DNA of 64,000 bases, taken from Pseudomonas pohangensis. Its GTDB lineage: Bacteria; Pseudomonadota; Gammaproteobacteria; Pseudomonadales; Pseudomonadaceae. Shown here piece after piece: positions 17,155 to 24,882 of this stretch (positions within the stretch are counted from its first letter, which is position 1; each line of letters begins with the position of its first letter). The stretch covers positions 1,302,001-1,366,000 of the forward strand of contig NZ_LT629785.1 in assembly GCF_900105995.1 (NCBI RefSeq), read 5' to 3'. Below the pieces are notes generated by a model. The model saw nothing but the letters and a program-made list of their open reading frames with translations, was not told the DNA's origin and searched no databases. The position numbers and the translations under genes are program-made.

Positions 17155-18863
17155 AACGCCATAACCTTCAGGCTTTGCTGGCACTGCTGGCTACCGGCTT
17201 CTCCGGCACGCTGCTGGCGGCCGGTGGTGATCTTGGCCAGCTGGAAAAGCAGGCCACCAACTGGACGGCCATCGGCATGTTCACCGCTTTTGTGGTGATG
17301 ACCCTGTTCATCACCAAGTGGGCGGCCTCGAAAACCAAATCGGCTTCCGACTTCTATACCGCCGGTGGTGGCATCACCGGCTTCCAGAACGGTCTGGCGA
17401 TTGCCGGTGACTACATGTCGGCGGCCTCCTTTCTGGGTATTTCCGCTGCGGTCATGGTGGGCGGTTACGATGGCCTGATCTACTCGATCGGCTTCCTCGT
17501 CGGCTGGCCGATCCTGACCTTCCTGATGGCCGAGCGCCTGCGCAATCTCGGCAAGTTCACCTTCGCCGATGTGGCGGCCTATCGCTTCCAGCAGACGCCG
17601 ATCCGCCTGTTCGCCGCGTCCGGTACTCTGGTGGTGGTGGCCTTCTACCTGATTGCACAGATGGTCGGTGCCGGTCAGTTGATCAAGCTGCTGTTCGGTC
17701 TGGAGTACTGGATTGCCGTGGTGCTGGTCGGTGGCCTGATGATGGTCTATGTACTGTTCGGCGGCATGACGGCCACTACCTGGGTGCAGATCATCAAGGC
17801 CGGACTGCTGCTGTCGGGTGCTTCCTTCATGGCGTTCATGGTGTTGCAACACTATGGCTTCTCGCCGGAAGCGATGTTTGCTGCCGCAGTGCAGGTCAAG
17901 GAAGCCGGTGCGCTGGCTGCCGGTCAGGATGCTGCCCAGGCAGCCAAAACCGGCCTGTCGATCATGGGCCCGGGCAGCTTCGTCAAGGATCCGATTTCAG
18001 CCATCTCCTTCGGCATGGCCCTGATGTTCGGTACCCTCGGTCTGCCGCACATCCTGATGCGCTTTTTCACCGTGCCGGATGGCAAGGAAGCGCGCAAGTC
18101 GGTGTTCTGGGCAACTACCTGGATCGGCTACTTCTATCTGCTGACCTTCATCATCGGTTTCGGTGCCATCGTTATGGTCTCGACCAATCCGCAGTTCCTT
18201 GATGCCGCCGGTGCCCTGCGCGGTGGTGGCAACATGGCAGCAATCCATCTGGCTGATGCGGTGGGTGGCAACCTGTTCCTCGGCTTCATCTCGGCGGTCG
18301 CCTTTGCCACCATCCTCGCGGTGGTGGCCGGGCTCACTCTGTCCGGTGCTTCGGCGGTATCGCACGACCTGTACGCCACCGTGATCAAGAAGGGCAAGGC
18401 TGATTCGGCTTCCGAGCTGAAAGTGTCGCGGCGCACCACCATGGTGCTGGGTGTGGTGGCAGTGGTTCTGGGGATTGCCTTCGAGAAGCAGAACATCGCC
18501 TTCATGGTCTCGCTGGCCTTCGCCATCGCGGCATCGGCCAACTTCCCGGTGCTGTTCATGTCGCTGATGTGGAAAAACTGCACCACCCGTGGCGCCATGG
18601 TTGGTGGCTTCATGGGGCTGATCGTGGCAGTGGTGCTGACCGTGCTGTCGAAGTCGATCTGGGTGGATATCTTCGGCAACGCCGAAGCGCTCTTCCCTTA
18701 CACCTCGCCCGCGCTGTTCTCGATGATTGCCGGCTTTGGCGGGATCTGGTTCTTCTCCGTCACCGACAAGAGCGACCGTGCCCGCATCGACCGGGCCGGT
18801 TACCCGGCACAGGCCATGCGCGGCGAAACCGGTATCGGTATCTCTGCTGCTTCAGCGCACTGA
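17151..18863 (+). CDS. actP: Cation/acetate symporter ActP
   Basis: A sodium:solute symporter family protein of 570 residues with an N-terminal signal-like segment (LLATGFSGTLLAAGG) and about 13 membrane spans. SDFYTAGGGITGFQNGLAIA and GDYMSAASFLGISA are the SSS-family sodium-site region of ActP. It brings acetate and related short monocarboxylates in with a cation. It is translationally coupled to the DUF485 gene, no acs gene lies next to it here, and a terminator closes the unit. Confidence 0.93.
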   Translation: MKRHNLQALLALLATGFSGTLLAAGGDLGQLEKQATNWTAIGMFTAFVVMTLFITKWAASKTKSASDFYTAGGGITGFQNGLAIAGDYMSAASFLGISAAVMVGGYDGLIYSIGFLVGWPILTFLMAERLRNLGKFTFADVAAYRFQQTPIRLFAASGTLVVVAFYLIAQMVGAGQLIKLLFGLEYWIAVVLVGGLMMVYVLFGGMTATTWVQIIKAGLLLSGASFMAFMVLQHYGFSPEAMFAAAVQVKEAGALAAGQDAAQAAKTGLSIMGPGSFVKDPISAISFGMALMFGTLGLPHILMRFFTVPDGKEARKSVFWATTWIGYFYLLTFIIGFGAIVMVSTNPQFLDAAGALRGGGNMAAIHLADAVGGNLFLGFISAVAFATILAVVAGLTLSGASAVSHDLYATVIKKGKADSASELKVSRRTTMVLGVVAVVLGIAFEKQNIAFMVSLAFAIAASANFPVLFMSLMWKNCTTRGAMVGGFMGLIVAVVLTVLSKSIWVDIFGNAEALFPYTSPALFSMIAGFGGIWFFSVTDKSDRARIDRAGYPAQAMRGETGIGISAASAH

Positions 18864-18887
18864 TCTACTGGCTACAAGGTTCCATTC

Positions 18888-18912
18888 AGGCAGCCTGCGG
18901 GCTGCCTTTTTC
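18888..18912 (+). terminator. Rho-independent terminator after actP
   Basis: An 8-bp perfect stem AGGCAGCC / GGCTGCCT with a TGCG loop is followed by five T residues. Confidence 0.88.
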
Positions 18913-19044
18913 ATGGACGTTGAATTTTATTCCTTGCATGGCGCGGTGGTGCAAGAGGCAAGTCAGGCGTGACGAAATGTTCGGCCATGCAGCCGCAACA
19001 GGCACAGGACAGAGTCAGGACCAGACAGCCCACTGCATAGCCGG

Positions 19045-20799
19045 CTAGCGATACTGCTTGTCTATTGCCTGCCGGGTGATTACGCCGTCTATCATCGACT
19101 TGCGTAGCCCGGTGACCACCGCCAGCGCGCCCAGCTCTGCCTTGCGCAACACCACCATGGCTTCCTGCAGATTGGCCCGTGCGTCAATCGTGCCGAGTTG
19201 CATGCCCTGTTTTTCCAGGCTTTGCAAAGGCGCGGGAGCGTTATCTTCGGCCGGCAGGTTGACGATGCCACGGGCCACCTCGGCGGCGGACAGCAAGACT
19301 CTGGGACCCTCGTCATGCTCGACCACCAGCCACAACGGGTGACCCTGCAAGGTCTGGCGAACCTCGTCCAGCGCTGCATCGACGCGGATGCGTGCGAAGC
19401 GCCGGTCCATTACCTGATTGACGCTGATGCTGCGCAAATGCCGGGTAATCGCGTTGGGTTCATAGTCCAGGCCGCGTTCACGCAACAGCATGTGGAATAC
19501 CGACTTCTTGCCGAAGACCTCGCTGACCACCAGATTGGCCCCGACCACGACCAGCATGCCGGGCAGAATGATGTTCAGGTTGCCACTCAATTCGAGCATC
19601 GCAATCAGCGCTGCCAGGGGTGCCTGTAGCGTTGCACTCATCATGCCGACCATGCCCAGCAGGACATAGAACCCGGGCGATGCCGCAGCGTCGCCAAACA
19701 CCCACGCAGCCAGCACGCCAAACAGCCCGCCCATGGCGGCGCCCACCACCAGGGTCGGGCCGATCACGCCACCCGGCAAGCCCAGGCCGATGGCGAAGGT
19801 CGTCGCCAACAGTTTCGCCACCAGCAGGGTCAGCAGCGCCGGAACCAGGTAATTGCCCAGCAGCGCGTTATTCACCGAGTCATAGCCAATCCCCATGACT
19901 TCAGGGGCCAGCATGGCAATCAGGCCGGTTGCCAGCCCGGCCAGAGTGAAGCGTAACCACAGCGGAATGCGCTGACTGAAACGTACCACCTTCGTCAGCA
20001 TTTCGATGAACAGCGCCGAGATCGATCCCAGCAGCAAGGCCATGGCGAGCAGCAGGAGGATTTCCCAGTTGGTGCCAAGGCTCAGCGTCGGCACAGCGAA
20101 TGCAACATGGTGGCCGTAGACAAACTGCGACACCAGCGCGGCCGACACCGAGGCCACCAGCACCGGAGTGAATCTGGCGATGCTGTATTCCATCATCACC
20201 ACTTCCATCGCGAAAATGACGCCCGCCAGTGGCGTATCGAAGGAAGCAGAAATGGACGCAGCCGTCCCGCAGGCCACCAGCACCAACAGGCTGTTGTTGG
20301 GCAGCCCGAAGCGATAACCAATCACGCTGGAGGTGGCCGCGCCCAGATGCACCGCCGGACCTTCGCGGCCAACCGACTGGCCACTGACAATGCACAGGGC
20401 GGCGCCAAAGAACTGCACCAGCGCATTGCGCAGCGGCATCCGGCCGTAGTGGTAGGCGACCCGTTCCATGACGTGGGTAACACCCACCGAGCCAGCCTTG
20501 CCGAGGCGCTGGAAGATCAGCCCGACCAGCAATCCGCCGGCAACCGCCAGCCCCAGCCGCTCCAGTGGCAGTAGCTGCTCGAAATCATCCACGCCGCCGC
20601 TGAGCAGGAAGTTCTGGCCGAAAGAAATCAGCCCGCGGAATGCAACAATGATCAAGCCGGTACCCAGCCCCGCAATGGCGCCAAGCACAACCATTACCCA
20701 GAGCACTTCGCCACTGGCGAATTTTGCGCGCAGCCAGTAGAGCATGCGCACCCACAGTGCTTCACCGCTGGCGAATTTCGCCTGCAACCAGGTCAGCAT
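19045..20799 (-). CDS. ClC-family chloride channel/antiporter with CBS domains
   Basis: The 584-residue protein has the ClC fold: GREGPAVHLGAATSSVIG contains the gating glutamate region, and LGLPGGVIGPTLVVGAAMGG and the late GMMSATLQAPLAALIAMLELS are family helices. Two CBS motifs follow (about 450-584). It exchanges or conducts chloride across the inner membrane. The N-terminus holds a near-exact repeat: WLQAKFASGEALWV and WLRAKFASGEVLWV, 18 residues apart. Translation could start at 20799 or at the second Met (20745); the shorter form would remove the repeat and look more typical. Confidence 0.9.
   Translation of the reverse strand: MLTWLQAKFASGEALWVRMLYWLRAKFASGEVLWVMVVLGAIAGLGTGLIIVAFRGLISFGQNFLLSGGVDDFEQLLPLERLGLAVAGGLLVGLIFQRLGKAGSVGVTHVMERVAYHYGRMPLRNALVQFFGAALCIVSGQSVGREGPAVHLGAATSSVIGYRFGLPNNSLLVLVACGTAASISASFDTPLAGVIFAMEVVMMEYSIARFTPVLVASVSAALVSQFVYGHHVAFAVPTLSLGTNWEILLLLAMALLLGSISALFIEMLTKVVRFSQRIPLWLRFTLAGLATGLIAMLAPEVMGIGYDSVNNALLGNYLVPALLTLLVAKLLATTFAIGLGLPGGVIGPTLVVGAAMGGLFGVLAAWVFGDAAASPGFYVLLGMVGMMSATLQAPLAALIAMLELSGNLNIILPGMLVVVGANLVVSEVFGKKSVFHMLLRERGLDYEPNAITRHLRSISVNQVMDRRFARIRVDAALDEVRQTLQGHPLWLVVEHDEGPRVLLSAAEVARGIVNLPAEDNAPAPLQSLEKQGMQLGTIDARANLQEAMVVLRKAELGALAVVTGLRKSMIDGVITRQAIDKQYR
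20706..20795 (-). repeat. 54-base tandem duplication at the start of the ClC gene
   Basis: Two imperfect copies of a 54-base unit encode M-L-x-W-L-x-A-K-F-A-S-G-E-x-L-W-V twice in succession. The reading frame is kept because the unit is 18 codons. Differences between the copies show it is not very recent. Confidence 0.75.
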
Positions 20800-21326
20800 C
20801 AGTACCCGCCTTGCGGTCGCAGTTGCACCGGCAGGCAGGGAGTCGGGAGAGGCAGGCAGAGGGCAGGGCGATTTGGGCTGTTCATCGGCTAACTATAACC
20901 AATTGCATCGCTGAAATTGCAGCTGGCTGCATCTGCGCTTGCAGGTATCCACAGCAACACCCGCAGCGGGTTATTCCGCCGCTGCGTCGAGACTGGCGCA
21001 GGCAAGCTCGTTCGCCGGTCTGTCACCTTCAGCACTGCACAAGCTGGCCGGTGGCTGCAAGCTGCCGGTCGTTATGTGAAGAAAAGCTGCATCCAGTTCC
21101 GCAGACTGTGACTCCAGCACCGCTCGGTGAGTGAAGGGTGACTCTCGTCGGTTAATCAGCCCCGGGCGGGAACAATCACCGCCATGGGTGTTAGCATCGG
21201 GGTGACAGAGGTCGGTTCTGGCTGTTCTGCAGGGGTGATCCGCTGCAGGCGTTTCCCGGGCAGGCCTGCCCATGCCGCCGGCGCGCCAGCGTTTGCGGCA
21301 AATTGCCATTCATACAGGGGGGCAGG
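20800..21326. other. 527-base intergenic region, no gene recognised
   Basis: The interval lies between the divergent ClC and binding-protein genes. Only low-quality open frames are present on both strands, with Arg/Ala-rich translations typical of non-coding G+C-rich DNA. AT-rich sequence around 20890-20910 could hold the ClC promoter (a TATAGT-like -10 on the minus strand), but no convincing -35 is visible. Confidence 0.4.
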
Positions 21327-22103
21327 ATGTTCAAAGGTTTGCTGCGTCAGCTTGCATGCCTGATAGCGGGCCTGATGGTCTGTGCGGTTGCCGTTGCGCA
21401 AAGCCGTGAGCCGATAACCATCCGTTACTCCGAACGCAAGCCATTCCAGTACACCGATCAGACGGGGCAGCCGGCCGGCCTGCTTATCGGGCCAACGGTG
21501 AGCGTGTTTGCCAAGGCCGGTATCCCGGTCATCTGGAAGTCGGAGCCGTTCAATCGCAGCATGATGCGCATCCAGGCAAACCAGGGCAAAGATTGCTCGG
21601 TGGGCTGGTACAAGACTGCCGAACGGGAAACTTACGCCCGCTTCACCCAGCCCATCTATCACGACAGCCCGCAAGTGGGCTTTGCCCGCGCGGATTTTCC
21701 GGTGGCTGAAGGGGAAACCGCCAGGGCACTGCTTGCCGATGGGCGAACGCGCCTGTTGCTCAAGCAGAGTTTTGTCTACGGGGAATATCTGGACGGGCTG
21801 ATCAGCAAGATTCCAGAAGACAAAGTGCAGCGCGTCTCGGTTGAAATCCCTACCTTGTTGCAGATGCTGCAGGCCGATCGGGCCGATCTGACCTTCATCA
21901 GCAAGGAGGAAGCCGCGTTCTATGCCACTGAAGCGGATTTCCCGATCAACGACTTCCAGACAATTTCGCTGCCGGATATTCCAAAGGGCGATTTTCGTTA
22001 CCTGATTTGCAGCCAGCGCGTATCGCCTTCGGTGATCCAGCGTCTGGACAAGGCGATTCGCTCCGAGCTCAAGGTAGACGCAACGGATTCCCCGACCAGC
22101 TGA
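21327..22103 (+). CDS. Periplasmic solute-binding protein, family 3-like
   Basis: The 258-residue product has a signal peptide (MFKGLLRQ...VCAVAVAQS, about 1-25) and a type-II periplasmic binding fold: ITIRYSERKPFQYTDQTGQPAGLLIGPT resembles the start of SBP_bac_3 proteins. The substrate-site Arg motif of amino-acid binders is not obvious. There is no ABC permease or ATPase beside it, so it may be an orphan binding protein or sensor input. Start chosen at ATG 21327 because GGGGGGCAGG sits just before it; an upstream ATG at 21303 would overlap that site. Confidence 0.75.
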   Translation: MFKGLLRQLACLIAGLMVCAVAVAQSREPITIRYSERKPFQYTDQTGQPAGLLIGPTVSVFAKAGIPVIWKSEPFNRSMMRIQANQGKDCSVGWYKTAERETYARFTQPIYHDSPQVGFARADFPVAEGETARALLADGRTRLLLKQSFVYGEYLDGLISKIPEDKVQRVSVEIPTLLQMLQADRADLTFISKEEAAFYATEADFPINDFQTISLPDIPKGDFRYLICSQRVSPSVIQRLDKAIRSELKVDATDSPTS

Positions 22104-22220
22104 ATCCTGCCCGCAGCTTGTCTGCAGCGCCCGGGAGCAAGTCACCTTGCGACATTCTGCTCACTGGGCACTGCGCACCGGCTGTGGTGAAATGCAGTTC
22201 AGTGCTCCGGAATCATCCTA

Positions 22221-23150
22221 TTGAAACAGTCCAGCCCCTCCAGTCCAACCAGCCAAGGCTCGCGCTATGGCGGCCAGCACGGGCATCGCATTGTGTTTGT
22301 TACCGGCAAGGGTGGCGTTGGCAAGTCGGTGGTGGCGGCGGCGACCGCCCTGCAGTTTGCCCGTCGCGGGCACAACGTGCTGCTGGCGGAAATGGGCAGC
22401 CGCAGCTTCTACGGACCGCTGCTGGGTTTGCCGGTGGGGGTCGAGCCGGTGGCCTGGCAACAGAACATCGGCATTGCGCGCTGGGATGTTGAATCGACCC
22501 TGCGCGAATATATTTCCCATTACCTGCCGATCAAGGGCCTGACCGACAGGATTCTCGGCAACACCATGATGAAGGCACTGGTGGCGGCGGCGCCGAGCCT
22601 CTCTGAACTGGCCATGCTCGGCAAGCTGACCGCGCCGATGCGGCACACCTGGTACAAGCGTGATGTCGATGTGGTGGTGGTCGATGCCTACGCCACCGGC
22701 CAGTTCATGGCACTGCTGCGCGCCCCGCGGGGCATGGCGCAGACCGCCACGAGCGGACCGATGTACAAACACAGTTCGATCATGGCGAAGATGCTTGCCG
22801 ATCCTCAGGTCTGCGAGTACCGGCTGGTGACCCTGGCCGAGGAAATGCCGGTGACCGAGGCCTGCGAGATGGCCGTCGAGTTACAGGCCGAGGTCGGCAT
22901 CGCGCCACGCCTCTACTGCAATCGCCTGCTTGACCTGCCGGAGCATATTCCAGCGGCCGACCGGCATGATCCGGCCCATGATTTCGTCACCCAGATGCGC
23001 CGCATTGAGCGTCTGCAAAAATCCAGCATGGCGCGGCTCGAGGCTCTCGGCCCGGTGCAGCGCCTGCCGCTGGTGACGCGTCTGGAAACCGCTTACCTGC
23101 TCGAACAGCTGGCCGATGTGCTGGATGCCGGGGAGGGCGCAAAGCCATGA
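22221..23150 (+). CDS. ArsA/Get3-like ATPase, first of a pair
   Basis: The 309-residue P-loop ATPase has the deviant Walker A GKGGVGKSVVAA (about 29-40) and VVVVDAYATGQFMALLR in the switch II position. It lacks the paired Cys of arsenite-binding ArsA, and the usual DTAPTGH is altered to DAYATGQ. The start appears to be TTG at 22221; no nearby in-frame ATG exists before the P-loop. The stop overlaps the second ATPase start (ATGA), so the two are made together and may form a heterodimer. Function unknown; paired Get3-like proteins are known from actinobacteria. Confidence 0.8.
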   Translation: MKQSSPSSPTSQGSRYGGQHGHRIVFVTGKGGVGKSVVAAATALQFARRGHNVLLAEMGSRSFYGPLLGLPVGVEPVAWQQNIGIARWDVESTLREYISHYLPIKGLTDRILGNTMMKALVAAAPSLSELAMLGKLTAPMRHTWYKRDVDVVVVDAYATGQFMALLRAPRGMAQTATSGPMYKHSSIMAKMLADPQVCEYRLVTLAEEMPVTEACEMAVELQAEVGIAPRLYCNRLLDLPEHIPAADRHDPAHDFVTQMRRIERLQKSSMARLEALGPVQRLPLVTRLETAYLLEQLADVLDAGEGAKP

Positions 23151-24229
23151 AGAGCCTGCTGGAAAATCATCGGGTGATCGTCTGCACCGGCAGTGGCGGG
23201 GTAGGCAAGACCACCACTTCGGCTGCGCTGGGTATTGCCGCGGCAAAAATGGGCAAGCGCGTGCTGGTGCTGACCATCGATCCGGCACGGCGTCTGGCTA
23301 CCAGTCTGGGCATCGAGAACTGCTCGGACGATGTCTACGTACCGGGGCAGAATTTCCCCGGTGAGCTGTATGCCGGGATGATCGATCCGTCGACCATCTT
23401 CGTCGATTACATCCAGCGGCATAGCCGCAACCGCGAGGCCGCCCAGCGCCTGTTCGATTCGGTGCTCTACCAGCAGCTGTCGACCACCCTGTCCGGCTCC
23501 CAGGAGTTCACTTCGCTGGCACGTCTGCAAGATGCCGCCAGCAGTGGCGATTACGATCTGGTGATTCTGGATACACCGCCGGCGGCCCATGCGGTGGACT
23601 TCCTGCTGGCGCCGGAAAAGCTCAATGCGGTGTTTGATTCGACCATCGTCAGCCTGTTCATGGGCCGCTCCAGTGGTTTCGGCCTGGCTGCCAGCGCCTG
23701 GAAGCAGGGCATGAAGATGATCCTCGGCACCCTGACCTTTCTCACCGGTTCCGAGTTCGTGCGAAATTTCACCGAATTCTTCACCGCCATCGATGCACTG
23801 GCCCCGGAAATCCGCCAGACCAACCTGCAGGCCCAGCAACTGCTGCTCGATCCGACTACCGCCTTCGTGCTGATCAGCAGTTTCGATGCGGCGAAAATCC
23901 AGGAAGGCGAGGCCTTCCATGACCAGCTCAGCGCGGCCGGTTATCACTTGCGCAAGGTCATCGTGAACCGCGCCTGGCCACAGTGGTCACAGGCCGACGA
24001 CAGCCGGCAGGCGGCGGTGCAGCAGGCATTGCGCGATGGCAAAGACCATGAGCTGGCAGCCTGTCATGCCCGTTTGCAGGCCTACTACAGTGCCCGGCGT
24101 ACGCTGCATACGCGCTTCAGCGAGATCCTCAACGTGCCGGAAATGGACGGCGAGATGATCGGCCTGCCGGCACTGGAACGTCTGGCCCGCGTACTGCTGG
24201 CGGATAGCTCAGGACTTGTTCTTGAGTAA
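23147..24229 (+). CDS. ArsA/Get3-like ATPase, second of a pair
   Basis: The 360-residue protein is the more canonical member: P-loop CTGSGGVGKTTTSAALG, switch I TIDPARRLATSLGI and switch II VILDTPPAAHAVDFL. In the eukaryotic Get3 family such ATPases hold tail-anchored membrane proteins, and in ArsA they power arsenite export. Here there is no arsB/arsD neighbour and no CxxC zinc motif characteristic of Get3. A hydrophobic region (VSLFMGRSSGFGLAASAW...TLTFLTGSEF, about 165-210) could be a client or membrane groove. Its end overlaps the convergent yajD by 21 bases. Confidence 0.85.
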   Translation: MKSLLENHRVIVCTGSGGVGKTTTSAALGIAAAKMGKRVLVLTIDPARRLATSLGIENCSDDVYVPGQNFPGELYAGMIDPSTIFVDYIQRHSRNREAAQRLFDSVLYQQLSTTLSGSQEFTSLARLQDAASSGDYDLVILDTPPAAHAVDFLLAPEKLNAVFDSTIVSLFMGRSSGFGLAASAWKQGMKMILGTLTFLTGSEFVRNFTEFFTAIDALAPEIRQTNLQAQQLLLDPTTAFVLISSFDAAKIQEGEAFHDQLSAAGYHLRKVIVNRAWPQWSQADDSRQAAVQQALRDGKDHELAACHARLQAYYSARRTLHTRFSEILNVPEMDGEMIGLPALERLARVLLADSSGLVLE

Positions 24230-24571
24230 CGCCGCCAGATCGGCAAACGGATTGTGTTTGGCCTGACTGGCCGCACCGCGCCCGGCATCACTGGTCTGGT
24301 AGTGCGCATCAACCTGGCGCTGGTGTTCGTTGTCGTGGCAGAACAGGCACAGCAGCTCCCAGTTGGAGCCGTCTTCGGGGTTGTTGTCGTGGTTGTGATC
24401 GCGGTGGTGCACGGTCAGTTCCATCAGCCGCTTGCCACTGAACTCGCGGCCGCAGCGTCCGCAGATATGCGGGTACATCTTCAGCGCCTTCTCGCGATAA
24501 CTGGTTTCGCGGTTGCGCTGGGCCTCGGCAAGGATCTTGTCGAGTTTGCTGGTCGGGTTCTGGCTGCTCAT
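24209..24571 (-). CDS. yajD: YajD-type HNH nuclease family protein
   Basis: The 120-residue protein has an HNH core, ELTVHHRDHNHDNNPEDGSNWELL (about 51-74), bracketed by two CxxC zinc knuckles (CGRC and CLFC). It resembles E. coli YajD, whose biological role is not known. Such stand-alone HNH proteins are widespread in Proteobacteria and are not normally mobile elements. Confidence 0.88.
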   Translation of the reverse strand: MSSQNPTSKLDKILAEAQRNRETSYREKALKMYPHICGRCGREFSGKRLMELTVHHRDHNHDNNPEDGSNWELLCLFCHDNEHQRQVDAHYQTSDAGRGAASQAKHNPFADLAALLKNKS

Positions 24572-24882
24572 GAGGGCGCTCTACCTGTGACGTGTCCCGT
24601 CAGTGTAATTCGCCGGGCAGCTGCTGCGAAGCGCGGGCGTAATCCACAAGCCCGAAAAAAGTGTGCCGTTATGGGTCCGGCCAGTATCAGTCTTATGTGC
24701 TTGCAGGGCAGTGCAGTCCTGTGGGAGCGCCGCCCCGGCGCGAGCTATTGGTTTATAGGTGTGGATTGGCGTTGGCTACATCGCGGCGAGTCGCCGCTCC
24801 CACAAAAGCTTTGAAATATACAGCTTGCGGCTTTACCAGCAAGCCGGGTAACGCTTTGCAGTTACCCAGCCGGCAAACAGGA
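24572..24882. other. Intergenic region between yajD and betT
   Basis: 311 bases without a gene. The main content is the REPIN at 24720-24804; the rest shows no clear promoter and no open frame that looks like a gene. Confidence 0.5.
24720..24804. repeat. REPIN, variant arms
   Basis: Outer arms TGTGGGAGCG and CGCTCCCACA match the copy at 926-990, but the inner arms (CGCCCCGGCGCGA versus TCGCGGCGAGTCGC) differ, as seen between REP subclasses. The centre is longer and AT-richer than in the other copies. Confidence 0.75.

Noticed and set aside
20971..21309. Possible small gene in the large gap upstream of the binding protein
   Set aside because: Arg/Ala-rich translation, no ribosome site and no hydrophobic or domain pattern; the gap is treated as non-coding.
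22221..24229. Arsenic resistance operon
   Set aside because: The ATPases look ArsA-like, but there is no arsB, arsD, arsR or arsC nearby and the metal-binding Cys are missing.
24209..24571. HNH protein as a homing endonuclease or phage remnant
   Set aside because: It matches the chromosomal YajD type in length and zinc knuckles and has no intron, intein or phage context.
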